Below are positions 21,425 through 31,369 of a stretch of 64,000 nt of DNA, piece by piece. The position numbers and the translations under genes are program-made. The first letter of the stretch is position 1. Every line of letters begins with the position of its first letter. Source of the stretch: Heligmosomoides polygyrus polygyrus (Eukaryota; Nematoda; Chromadorea; Rhabditida; Heligmosomidae); the NCBI GenBank assembly GCA_947396885.1, contig OX377206.1:6648658-6712657 (forward strand). Direction: 5' to 3'. Under the pieces are notes generated by a model. The model saw nothing but the letters and a program-made list of their open reading frames with translations, was not told where the DNA came from and searched no databases.

Positions 21425-22972
21425 TCCACCAAAGCAATGCTCTTGACAACGCAAGCGAAAGGCAGGGAATGCCACCAGTTGGTCTCACATGGACAATTTA
21501 TGCTTTTTCCCCAGTGGATTGATGAACGCTTGATGAATTGAGACAACTTGAAGTACAATCTCGCTGTGGTCGAGAAGCATAAAATCAGAGTTTTCGAGAA
21601 TTTGGCGATCTATTTTTATGCATTTGACGATCACGAAACCAACGACATGATAATGAATGTTATTGAAAACGGAGATTTGGTTGTGGAGTCGCAAGACGTA
21701 GCTAATCATTGTGTTCTAAACAGCGCTGCCGATATAACTCTTGCTGTAAGGAAGTTGTTCAAGTTGCTGAGCTTCACTCAACGGATGGGAACCAATGAGT
21801 GGCTTTGGAACTCGATAAGCATTCAGTATTTAGCCAATGAGAAACCGTACATAATTCACGACGTACGGATGAAACTGGAGGTGACGTCAAGCTTCCAAAC
21901 AGTGACGCCCTTTTCGATAACTGACAAGAGTCGATCGGACGAAAGTTCATTGTCGGAGGCAGCGTTAAAGAAGACGAAACTACAACATCTCGTGGAAGAA
22001 ATGCTTTTTACATATATTTCCTACGTCAACGTCTTGAAGCTTCTGGATGAGGTGAAGTGCGACCTCGAAAAGCTCGTGGTCCACCCGCAGAGTTAGTGCA
22101 CCGCCAAGAAATCGCGCTGATTTTTGGAGAAGTATCGCCGAATGTAGAGGAATGTATTGATGACGGGCCGCACAGTGACACTGTAGTTTGAATCATTCGA
22201 TGAACTGGACAAAGTGAATTCCCCATTTTCTAACGGTTTCGCCGTTGGAAACGAAACCTTGACTAAAGCTGAAAAGTGAAGTCCCAGGCTTCAAGCCTTT
22301 TAAGACTCGCGAATGTTCGCAAAAATTTAAAAGAAATACACTCAAGGGTTTGCTTTTAAGACCTGTACAGAGGTTTCCAACGCTAACAGTTTTACTGAGA
22401 GAAATTCGAGAGGTCGACAAAAGGTCGAAAACCGTAGAGGAATCAATTCTGTTGATTGGCAAAGTTATAAGTAGAGCCGTTAGCGTCAGAGCTAAGAACG
22501 ATATTGAGATAGAACAAGTGTCGTTTTTCAATGATGTCGAAGACGTGCCGGATGGGAATCCAAAATCTGGAGCAGCTTCATTCATGAGTACTGACGATGA
22601 CGCTGTCAGCTCCTTCAACGAGATGATGGTTGCGATTGAGGAAGTCAACCAGTCAGCCACTATTTGTCAAAAAATCAATTTTACAAGCTCAAAACATGCT
22701 CATTGATGTTCTGCGTGGCGGGAATGGGCAGCTACGTATGAAGCCTGCTCGTTTTGAGATGCCAACTCAAAATTCATCTCAAGCTTCATCAGTCCATAAT
22801 GTCCCTCTCTTGTCGCTGTTCTTGTGTAATCATGCTGTGGATGAGTTCCGCGAAGTCAAAGAAGCATAGCGCTTTTGATTTTCCCCGCATGTCAATAACT
22901 AGGAAAAATTCTGGAACAATGTTTTTTGCTTGTTCATACAGTATCGCACTAAAAGAGAAAAGAAATAAATAA
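21425..22972 (+). pseudogene. ECT-2-like Rho GEF pseudogene (BRCT-DH-PH), unit B
   Basis: The longest ECT-2-like piece. In order: end of a first BRCT (about 21,425-21,540, with a stop); a second BRCT (about 21,560-21,850, IYFYAFDDHET then NEWLWNS); a spacer; the start of a DH (Rho GEF) domain (about 21,980-22,095, with SYVNVLKLL); after a frame change, further DH sequence (about 22,095-22,170), then its core (22,350-22,540, with LLRPVQRFPTL); and a weak PH-like part to about 22,970. ECT-2 family proteins activate Rho during cytokinesis. Several frame changes and stops break it, and no intron is evident across 1.4 kb, so a processed copy is possible. Family placement is from motif order, not alignment. 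Confidence 0.65.
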
Positions 22973-23099
22973 CAGAGGTTTAATGCAGATGCAACGGAGG
23001 TCAATTCGGTGGTGCCAATATTCGCTCAGGAAGCATCAACAGCGCAGGCTTTCCAAATCAGTACTACAACAACCTGGACTGCTACTATCAAATTGATGG

Positions 23100-23659
23100 T
23101 ATATAAAAGCACTTTATTACGCATTTCACCACGCTTAGTGGTTTCTAAAAAAAATGAGATATCCAAGAACAGCGTTATTCGACCGATCTGTGGTATGCAC
23201 CACAAATTTTACTTTAATGGGATTCCATGAAGCAACTCATTTGATACAATCGTGTTGTTAACACAGTGGGTAAATTAGTTCGATTGTAAAACAGTTGTTA
23301 ATGTATAATTATAATACAATAATATATTGTCCTGCACTGTACTAACAACTAAGGTAATGAGTTATCCTTCTTCACTGATCCACATGTTTTGAATGAAGAT
23401 AGATTACATGTAACGTTATCTGTCTTACACAAGGTACCCACCCATGCGAGAATACTGAACAGTAACAAGACAGAATCTACCGATATCCAGCACAACTCAT
23501 AAACAACCCCTAACTGAAACGGATTAAAATATCCATACCTCAAAATGAGAGAAACATAAGACAGGAGATGTTTCATGTTATTTTTGGTTCTCGTTATTAT
23601 TGTTATTGTTACCTTTTCAGTCACGATCATTATACGTTTTGTTTAATGTTATTGTATTA
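23100..23659. other. Intron 1 of the CUB remnant, left part
   Basis: AT-rich, with no coding content seen. It lies between the GTATAT donor at 23,099 and the mariner insertion. Confidence 0.5.
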
Positions 23660-24584
23660 AGGTGTGCAGAAAGTTTTGCAAGAATTGAGTGATTTTGTTC
23701 AAAAAGTAATAACAAAATAGAGACGATGGGTCACTATTCGCACTAGTCGCCATCTGTAACCACGACCTTCTTTCAACGATAAGGTGCAGCGACGATCCTG
23801 TTTCTCCAGAACGAAGAGGAACGTGAAGCGATCCATTCCTCCACCTTGCGCGTGAACTCGTTACTATCGTTGATGGCGAGTGAAAGTGTATCGGGATCTT
23901 TTCAATTGTGAGAGAACGACGGATAGAAAGGGAACGGCGTGAATCAAGGTTGTTATTGCACAGGATAAAAAGAATATCATACGAGAATACTGAAAGGAAG
24001 CTGTAGTGGCCTCCTGTAGATCGCGGGCCGCAGTCCGTTTCCAAAAAGACGGGGGCACTTTAAAGAGGTACTGTTCTCATTCATTTTTCCTCAGATGGCT
24101 CTCTTTACTTGACCTCCTGTCTGAGGGCGAGACTGTGATCTTTGAGGTGTCTTGTAGGCAAGTGCAAGAGATGGTTGCCCAGATTTCTCAACCTGCGTTA
24201 TGGCACGGAAAATTCTACATGATCATGGACAACGCGAGACCCCACCATGCGAAGGCAACACAGGACGAGCTGTGCAGGCTGGGTATCATATGGCTACCAC
24301 ACCCGCCGTACTACCTAGATCTTAGCCTCTGGGGGTATCATGCCTCCAGCTTTCTGTGCAGGCGAGACCTTCAACTATCATAAAGATATGAAACGTGCGG
24401 TGAAGGTTTGGATCGCTTCACGTTCCTCTTCGTTCTGGAAAGATGGGATCGCTGCTCTACTTAGTCGATGGAGGGCGGTCGTAGCTACAGCTGACGACTA
24501 CTGCGAATAGTGATTCATCGTTTCTGTTGTTTTTATTACTTGTTAAATAAAATCACTTAATTCTTGCCACAAAATATTCAAAGG
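23660..24584 (+). mobile_element. Mariner relic in the CUB gene intron
   Basis: About 925 bp between TA dinucleotides. The ends are inverted matches: GCAAGAATTGAGTGATTTTG at 23,678-23,697 pairs with the complement near 24,547-24,566. The inverted similarity continues inward for about 150 bp (to CAGAACGAAGAGGAACGTGA at 23,812-23,831 and its complement near 24,418-24,437), far longer than normal mariner TIRs. The element is shorter than a 1.3-kb mariner. It lies wholly inside intron 1 of the CUB remnant. Confidence 0.7.
24150..24383 (+). pseudogene. Mariner transposase C-terminal fragment
   Basis: The frame contains MDNARPHH followed by a PHPPYYLDL stretch, the DD34D mariner signature region. 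The second catalytic Asp is present in MDN. The residue 35 positions on, where the third catalytic Asp belongs (usually in an SDYH context), is Gly (WGYH). The N-terminal DNA-binding part is missing and replaced by unrelated or inverted sequence. It cannot encode an active transposase. Confidence 0.75.
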
Positions 24585-25679
24585 TAAGGACGATTACTCG
24601 TGAGTTAAGCGCTTTTTATTCTAACCCTTCTTCTTTTTCTCTACTTGTTCCTCTTTTTCCTTTTCAGCTTCTTTAACATCTTCTTTATCTTTTTTGAGAA
24701 AGTATATAGGGTTATGTAGGACTAAATCATTTTAATAGTGTATTAATTTAGGGCCTCCAGGCACCTATATCACCATCACGTTCGACACGTGCATTCTGGA
24801 AAGTCTTCTTGACTACGTAGAAATCTACAATGGAAATTCAACGACGGGAACGTTCATTGGCGAGTGAGTTTATACGAAACATACGCTCTCATTGCTATAA
24901 AGACTAATCAATCTGAATAGTCTTGCAGTACATCAGAAGGAAAGGAAAATTGGGATGAGGGATAAAAGTCGGCGTTGATGCGTATTTAGGATGCGCTACG
25001 GATTTTACTTCTACGGGATATCGTGGAGGTTTTTTGAATGCGTATTTGGACTGCACAAGCACCAGTGGTGGCCAGCCGATGGACTAGTCCCAGACAAGTG
25101 TAGTTAGTACCAATTCACCGACACCGGATAGGTAGGGGCCTTGGTTGGACTGGGAGGAAAGTGACGAACCATGGGTTGTTTCGGAGTGCATGCGAGAGCC
25201 GGCGCCTCCTCCTTCTGCGCTAGACGCGCTCGTGAATGTAAAGGAAATTAATTGAAGACCTAGCCTGAATATTTCATCTGTTTTGATTGCTTCATGACCG
25301 GGCAACGTTGAACCGACTAGACGTTGTACATTTTCACTTCAGTGTTCAAACCACTATTTCAGCTTGGATTGACCGATGCCGAGCCAGACGACCTTCGAGA
25401 GCACGTCGAATCAGATGCTTGTCTATTTCCACACCGACAGCATGATAACTGACAAGGGTTGGTCTACGCAGTGGAATGCCAAGTTCAGTAGTTGGAATGC
25501 CAATGCCAAGTTTTCTTTTATTCCACGTTCTCTTTGGGCTATACAGTTGTACAGTAGATTATTTTCCTGCATTTTGCAACTGGAAACAAACCAGAATTAG
25601 GCGTTACCTTTATTTAATTATTTGTTTATTTCAGGTATGAAGTATATAAGTACTTCAGGTATAGGTATCACACCCGTAA

Positions 25680-25880
25680 AAAGCACAATTGTCCAAGGCC
25701 CCGTTTATACTTCCATCGCTGTTCCACAACCGGTGGTGCACACTTTCGCGCTCTAGCGCGCCCAGCAGTTCAACGCGACGACCGCGCGCGCAAGACCTCA
25801 CTGGCCATCCGTCGGCAACAATTGGATCCAGACGGGGGGCTCCAAACTGTTCGATCGTTTCCGTTCTATTCTGTTCTGGA
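25680..25880. other. GC-rich intron stretch with a single MITE-like end
   Basis: GGCCCCGTTTATACTTC at 25,699-25,715 matches the left end of MITE type 1, followed by about 130 bp of CG-rich sequence with an internal palindrome (CGCGCTCTAGCGCG at about 25,748-25,761). No matching right end was found, so this may be a broken element. Confidence 0.35.
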
Positions 25881-25908
25881 ACTTCGCAAATCATAATAAA
25901 TTTTTCAG

Positions 25909-26024
25909 GTGATATTCCTAAAGATGAACGGCCGGCCGGTACGCCGCGAAACGAAGAAGAATTGGAGCGGGTGCTGGTCTTTACTCTGGACCTGATGTTG
26001 GATCAAATTCAGTTCTGGACACAG
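25909..26024 (+). CDS. Internal exon of an unrecognised gene
   Basis: A 116-bp open stretch between a TTTTTCAG acceptor and a GTATGT donor, encoding an acidic, helical-looking segment (RNEEELERVLVFTLDLMLDQ). It starts two bases before a codon boundary (the boundary codon needs one base from upstream) and ends on one. No family recognised. It may belong with the exons at 29,376-31,369 on the same strand, but the phases do not join directly, so further exons would be needed. Confidence 0.45.
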
Positions 26025-26119
26025 GTATGTTTTAGACGTTCCTAACACACCGAGACATCACTGCTGTTGCTAGGCCTGAACCCTGTAGACGATATTTGTT
26101 GGCTCGGCGAAGTTGCCTG

Positions 26120-26536
26120 TTCTAGCAAGGAAAGGTTCCCAACTCAAGGTGAGCTTTTGCGATGCTATTTTGATGGGATGTATGGCCCTGGAGCGGAGTC
26201 CGGAACTATAGTCATTTTTTGCTGAACGCCTTTTTGAAGACCTGAAAAGGAGGCCTGAAAGCGTGCGCGCAACCATCATCAACCCCTACGACACCCCGCA
26301 AGGCATGCCTCGGCGGCGCAGTTGGTAGGAGTGGCGCCTCATAGGAGCACATCGGAGGAGTTTTAAGTCGGAGTCTGCGTACTTCCAAAATTCTTGCACA
26401 TATTAGTTTGTTGCTATTACGCTTTTTCATGATCACAGGAGGCAAATTTAGACCATCAATGCTTACAACGAACCAAGGCTGTCTATTTGCGCCTTCATTT
26501 GTGCTAGTTTTTCAACAATGCCTGCACCACCACCAT
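26120..26536 (+). repeat. Dispersed repeat with tRNA-like head, independent copy
   Basis: A diverged copy on the + strand outside the large units. The tRNA-like part spans about 26,307-26,382 and reads CCTCGGCGGCGCAGTTGG at its start. Its 3' end, a CACCACCACCAT run at about 26,525-26,536, directly abuts the CR1-like LINE fragment. Confidence 0.7.
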
Positions 26537-27080
26537 TCCTATAAGTCGTATGTTAGACCAATTCTAGAATATGGCACCACAATTTTTAGTCCCAAATATA
26601 AGCCTGAAATTGCCAGGCTGGAATCTGTACAAAACAGCTTCTCAAGAAAGCTATGGATACGAGAACATGGGTATGATTACAACACCATCCCCTCACCTGC
26701 TTCACGAAACAGATTCTTCAATCTACATATCCTTGAACGTCGTAGGAGAAGGAATGATTTAATTGCGATATATAAGATGATAAACGGTCTTACTCGGATT
26801 CCCCTTCAGGAGTTCTACACCTTTTCTTCATCGAACACAAGGGGTGGTCAGTGGAAGATCCAGTTTCCTGGAGCAAAAAGCAGTGTAAGTTCTCAATTTT
26901 TCACTTGCCGTGCTGGCTGTTATGATAACGTTTTAGCTATGGCTAGAACAATAAACGAAAACAAATTCAGGGTATCATCTCACTATTTCTCACTATTTCA
27001 GCATGCAGTCTTTCCATATCTAGTTCCTGCGAGAGGCATTTCACTGATTTTTTTGATGCTGCTATTTTCTAAACGGTAGA
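26537..27080 (+). pseudogene. CR1-like LINE reverse transcriptase, C-terminal fragment
   Basis: The frame encodes the region after the RT fingers and palm of CR1-type LINE proteins: YVRPILEYGTTIFSP, then ESVQNSFSRKLW, RNRFFNLHILERRRR and DLIAIYKMINGL. The catalytic domains are absent (5' truncation, the usual fate of LINE copies). The fragment joins directly to the tRNA-headed repeat that ends at about 26,536. The open frame runs to TAG at about 27,079. Confidence 0.75.
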
Positions 27081-27972
27081 CTTAACCGACTTAACCACTT
27101 AAGGTTACTGACAGAACCGCATTAAAAAAACTGACTGGGGTAGTATAAGACTGGAGTAGCCACCTAGATCACTTTTTGTCCAGGAAACAGATTCCTTTGA
27201 ACACCTTTAGAAACCTGTGGCATCATGGACTGCGGGACTGCACAGATATCTGCATAGTCAACAACAGTTGCATTGAAACCACCAAAACCAACACTCAGAA
27301 TTCATTCTGGGATCTAAGATGATAAATGGATGACTGATTAGTCTTAGTAGCTCCATACTTCCATAGGAATATTCAGTCTGTGCCAGTCTAGAAACACTAC
27401 GCTCAAGGTGGCACAGCTGGACAGTGCCTAGATGGTTCTCAAGGCAATAGTTTTGTGTCAGAATTCAATAAGTCACCATGGTCAATCAAAATAATAGCTC
27501 AAGTAGATATTCGTAATGTCCCATTAAAAAATGGTTTTTGAGTTTGAGTGCTTGTTTTGGTAGTCTAGCCAATTTCAAGAATATTAATACTAGAGTTGTC
27601 AAACAGGATTTCTCTCACAATTATATGAAGGAGGGCTCTTTTTAATTGATATGAAAACATAATGGGGAAGACCGACGTCTTACCAACAGCCACGTCTATT
27701 TACATTGATCTCCGGTATGCAGCCAGAGAACACCTCACCTTCCGCTTTGATGCCGTAGTTCTCCATGGTGGCTCAAAAGTTAAAACCCCGTCATCAATTT
27801 CTCGGCCAAAATGGAACAGCTAAATAATTCTTGAAATTTCGACTTGTTAAAATCACTGTTAAGCACTGAAACAAGGCATATGCTAAGAACAACTAACTAG
27901 GAGAGCTCCTTTGAACTAGGACAGCAGTGTCATTGCCATTTCAGCAAAGACTTCCCAACCGTCAACGGTTAG
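27081..27972. other. Sequence with gene scraps, no supported gene
   Basis: 27,080-27,600 may be 3' sequence of the LINE fragment. Bases 27,652-27,706 closely resemble the exon at 29,376-29,506 (ATAATGG-GAAGACCGACGTC, CCAACAGCCACG), so part of that gene was duplicated here. No complete exon is evident. Confidence 0.45.
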
Positions 27973-28080
27973 CTATCGGTCTGGAGTCACATCTTCCTGC
28001 TCGTTCAAGTCTTCGGCGATCTTCATAACGTCTTCAATCACGTTAATATCTTTGAAATAGTAGCAATGGAAGTCTTCGAT
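27973..28080 (-). CDS. Possible terminal exon of an unrecognised minus-strand gene
   Basis: On the minus strand a CCTTTAG acceptor is followed by 35 codons of acidic protein (IEDFHCYYFKDINVIEDVMK, then AEDLNEQEDV) and a TAG stop. Composition and the acceptor support a real terminal exon. Upstream exons were not found within the neighbouring repeats. Confidence 0.35.
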   Translation of the reverse strand: MEDFHCYYFKDINVIEDVMKIAEDLNEQEDVTPDR

Positions 28081-28149
28081 CTAAAGGACCATCATTAGAG
28101 CGTACGCTGATAAGCAACCAAAGCTAGCCTAACACGAAAATGGGCCCAC

Positions 28150-28545
28150 TCTACGTTATAGCATGCCTAACAAGGAACGGTTCCCAACCCAAAGTGAACT
28201 TTTGCGATACTTTTTTGACAGGACGTAGGGCCGCGTGAAGCAGTCCAGAACCACAGTCAGTTTTTGCTGAAGGCTTCTTTTAAAACCTGAAAAAGAGGTG
28301 TGCGCAACATTCATCAACCCTATGACATCCCACAAGATGTGTCCCGGTGGCGCAGCCGGTAGGAGTGCCGCCTTATAGGAGCGCACAAGTGCTATTTGGA
28401 GTTCGAGTCCGCGTACTGTTAACACTTTTGTTATTACGTTTTCTCATGATTACAGGAGTCAATCTTAGACCATTATTTCTTACAGAAAACCAAAGCTGTC
28501 TATTCGCGCCTTCACATGTGCCTAGTTTTTCAACGATAAATATAT
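28150..28545 (+). repeat. Dispersed repeat with tRNA-like head, independent copy
   Basis: Another diverged + strand copy. The tRNA-like core is about 28,340-28,417 with GGTGGCGCAGCCGG and GAGTTCGAGTCCGC as putative A and B boxes. It lies close to an inverted sister at 28,795-29,185. Confidence 0.7.
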
Positions 28546-28794
28546 GCACCATATCATTTCTCTGAAAATCTAAGGACTTATTGCTCTACCTTCTAGTCAA
28601 CAGCTATGGTACAAAACTATGAAGCATGTAGAGCACAAACGCGTGTCACACCAGCAGCATCTTGCAAAAGGTAGTGAGAAACAATCTTCACCCTGGCAAG
28701 GAATGACAACTTCTTCTTCGTTGAGCGCGCAATCCGACGGCGTAGAGAACGGCCCTTGTTGAACAACGACGTATCCAGCTGCCACTCACGAAAA

Positions 28795-29185
28795 AAATAC
28801 TAGCACATATGAAGGCGCCCAGACAACCTTGCTTTGTTGTAAGCATTAATGGTCTGAAATTGACTCCCGTGATCATGAAAAAGCGTAATAACAACAAACT
28901 AGTATTTGCAAATACGTTGGCAGTATGTGGACTCGAGCTCAAGAGCCCGCCGGCGTGCTTTTATGAGGCGGCACTCCTACCGACTGCATCACCGAGGCAC
29001 ATCTCGTGGTGTCATGGAGGTTGGTGAGTGTTGCGCACACGTTTTCACACCTCTTCTTCAGCTTTTAAAAAAGCGTTCAGCAAAAACTAACTGTTATTCT
29101 GGACTACGCCCGCGCGGCCTTACGTCCTGTCAAAAAAGCATCACAGAAGCCCACCTCGAGTTGAAAGCCTCTCCTTGTAAGTACA
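28795..29185 (-). repeat. Dispersed repeat with tRNA-like head, independent copy
   Basis: A minus-strand copy with its tRNA-like core at about 28,924-29,000. The stretch 28,560-28,690 also matches unit sequence at about 2,095-2,215, so the ancestral repeat was longer than the core. With the copy at 28,150 it forms a large imperfect inverted pair. Confidence 0.65.
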
Positions 29186-29375
29186 TTTTGACGCCTCGGC
29201 AGTTACCGAAGTAGTAGGCCGGTTCACGAACCTTTATATCCTTCCAATGAACATAGGACTTTTATAGGTCAGTCCAAAGAATCTAAAAAGAACTGGACAT
29301 TCTGGATGCCTCTTCAGTTTTTTGAAGAGGAGAAGCGTTTATAATAGAAGGTCTTGAAGAACGCATGGTTTTTAG

Positions 29376-31369
29376 AAGCTGTTCAGGCTACAAAGGAAAG
29401 AATTCTTTCGTTTGGGTGGATAGCGCTTGATGTGCTGGCAAGAGTGCGGCAAGAAAACATAATGGAGAAGACCGACGTCATACCAACAGCCACGCCTATT
29501 TACGACGTTAGTGTTTTACTCACCACGGTGGCTCTTTTTTCTTCCGTGTGATGACTAAAGGCGTAAAATTTTAAATGCTCAAATAACGTTTTGAACAGAT
29601 TAAGGAAAACTTTGCCAAATTCGTTCGCTTCAATGAGTTTTCCAACAACGAAGCGGCATATCAACTGAAGAGGTACGCGGCACATTATCAAGGTAGGGCG
29701 TGGACCTGAATGAACGAAAATGTGCTTTGAGGGCTTAACCGAGTGATGTTCATTGTGTGCGGATGAATGGAAAGAAGCAAAAGGCTCGCCGGCAAGCACC
29801 AAAGTCACCACACCTGCTTGATCCTCATTCTTTATGGGACGGGCCTGATCGCAGGAAGCATGAACAGGAACAAGCCAGCCTTGGACAAGGTTAGTAAATG
29901 TTTATTGAGGACCGTTCTTCTGCGACTTGTAAATATATGTATATTGATAAGATTATAAAAAGCGGCGCTTGCTAAGGTTGTCTACGAATCTCAACTAGAT
30001 TAGCGATCAATCCTTAGAAATTGTCGACAGGCGTCTGCAGAACGCTACCATTGCTAAGCTTGATGGCTCATTCTAGATGCTGCTTTAGTACACATACACT
30101 TGTGTCCTTCCAAAATTTACTCGAATGAACGAATAATCGGATATATTCAGTCTCATGAAAAACCGAATATTCGAGTAATGAATATATTCGAATTTTGGAC
30201 CTCGTCAAATAGTCGAATAATCTTCTTCTTCTTCTTCTTCTTCTTCAGCGTTTGTCCCGCATCGTAGCGGGGTCCGCTATTCTGGTGTTATGACGCCACC
30301 TTTCCCGATCCAGCGCTAGATCAGGGTAAACACCAGTAATCTTCAAGTCCGCATGTAACGTATCACCCCAGCGCTGCTTCGGGCGCCCTCTAGGCCGCTT
30401 TCCAATTACCTCGAAGTTAAGGCCTATCTTGCGGACGCTGTCTTCTTCTCCACGCAGAACGTGGCCGTACCATCGCAAGCGAGCTTCGCGCATCTTGTCG
30501 GCTATCGGCGCGACACCGAACTTCTGCCGAATAGCATCGTTTCGAATGCGGTCCATGCGCGTGACTCCAGCCGTCCAGCGCAGCATCTTCGTGTGATGTG
30601 ACATGGGTCTTCGTAGACCGGCCTGCCACAAGGGCCTGTCGCCTGCAATCGAATGTCCGTGATCGGCTTAGCTCGCAGAGCGAACAGTTTCCAGTGGCAC
30701 CACGTGGAGGAACGGACATCGCCACCAATAGTCGAATAATGAATATTCGAATTTATTCGAATATTCGTTCGAAATTATTCGGTTCGGTCCGAAGTATAAT
30801 ATGTACACCTGACGATAGAGTTCGAGCTGCTGAGCTCAAAAATGCCTTGATTTTTCCTATACTTGACTTTTAGGCTTGTTATATCCAAAAGACGCAAAAA
30901 CTGATTTTTGGTAATCTAACTTGGTAGCCTCGAACATATTCGAATTTTCAGCCATGTCGAATAGTCGAATAACGGATATGTTCGAATTTTGGTTGGAAAG
31001 TCGGTGACTTCTGGAGCGAATCACTGGTCTTTACTACAGGCCGCTGTCAAAACCTACTACAACATGGTCTTCAATCACCGTTTCGACAAGCTGAATGACA
31101 ATCCGTACGATGATGCCGCTTATGGAGCCATCGTTCGAGAATGCGAGCCGTTTCTCATTGAGCTGCCCGGTAAGGAGCACTTATCTGTTGAGATATCTGC
31201 TACAATCTTTTGCGAGGCGATCACTCTCATGCTGATGTTGCTACGGAAACTGTAACTGCTGAAAACTTTCTTTTAGAGAATGTGGACACCGACAAATCCG
31301 ACCGCAGTATCGTCGAGAGAGCCGGCGTCGAGGAGGTGGCTCTTCGACGGTTTGCTTCTAAACAGAGAG
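29376..31369 (+). CDS. Unrecognised multi-exon gene (partial)
   Basis: Exons inferred from splice sites and open frame: 29,376-29,506 (after TTTTTAG, to GTTAGT, phase 0); 29,599-29,672 (after GAACAG, to GTACGC, phase 2); 29,744-29,889 (after ACCGAG, to GTTAGT, phase 1); 31,040-31,169 (after CTACAG, to GTAAGG, phase 1); 31,277-31,369 (after TTTTAG, to GTTAGG, phase 1). Adjacent phases fit except between 29,889 and 31,040, where an exon may be missing. The protein is soluble-looking, with a basic stretch (KKQKARRQAPKSPHLLDP) and YNMVFNHRFDKLNDNPYDD. I do not recognise it. The start and end were not found. Confidence 0.5.
30100..30990. repeat. TATTCGAA-rich intron satellite
   Basis: Words such as TATTCGAATTTT, GTCGAATAAT and GGATAT(A/G)TTCGAA recur at least eight times in both orientations at 30,118-30,221 and 30,727-30,990. 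The two halves are separated only by the RTE derivative at 30,222-30,726. It looks like a decayed self-complementary simple repeat in an intron. Confidence 0.6.
30222..30726 (-). mobile_element. SINE-like, internally deleted RTE derivative
   Basis: A 505-bp element on the minus strand between perfect 14-bp direct repeats aatagtcgaataat (30,208-30,221 and 30,727-30,740). Its 3' part (30,222-30,592) encodes the last roughly 115 residues of the RTE family at 61,652-64,000 (KMLRWTAGVTRMD through RADPATMRDKR-type end) with the same GAA-repeat tail. The 5' 134 bp (30,593-30,726) is unrelated to that coding region and is probably the family's 5' leader. So 5' and 3' ends are fused and the catalytic core is gone, yet it inserted as a unit. 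Confidence 0.75.

Larger units (their letters stand above)
13051..22980. repeat. Large tandem unit, copy B
   Basis: Second copy, head-to-tail with A. It is collinear with A from 13,051 to 20,150 apart from the RTE insertion at 15,253-18,679. At 20,152 it departs into about 1.27 kb found in no other copy, then regains homology at 21,425 with the ECT-2-like fragment. Beyond about 21,640 it keeps ECT-2-like sequence that A and C have lost, so B is probably closest to the ancestral state there. The right boundary of the unit in B is uncertain. Confidence 0.75.
22989..25500 (+). pseudogene. CUB-domain gene remnant, at least four exons
   Basis: Exon 1 (22,989-23,098) follows TTTAATGCAG and encodes the start of a CUB domain (CNGGQFGG, GSINSAGFPNQYYNN). 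A GTATAT donor gives phase 1. Exon 2 (24,752-24,863) follows AATTTAG in matching phase and continues the domain (ITITFDTC, LDYVEIYNG), ending at GTGAGT. Exon 3 (about 24,929-25,131) ends the domain (STGYRGGFLNAYLDC) and a Ser/Thr-rich linker, but it has in-frame stops. A last piece (25,363 on) is the C-terminal half of a second CUB (SNQMLVYFHTDS) with a one-base shift before it; the N-terminal half of that domain is missing. CUB domains are extracellular and disulphide-bonded. Similar CUB proteins are abundant in nematodes. Now non-functional. Confidence 0.65.

Noticed and set aside
1..31000. The large unit as a Maverick/Polinton-type giant transposon
   Set aside because: No integrase, polymerase B, ATPase or capsid-like frame was found in any unit, and the terminal inverted arms belong to a small internal element, not to the whole unit.
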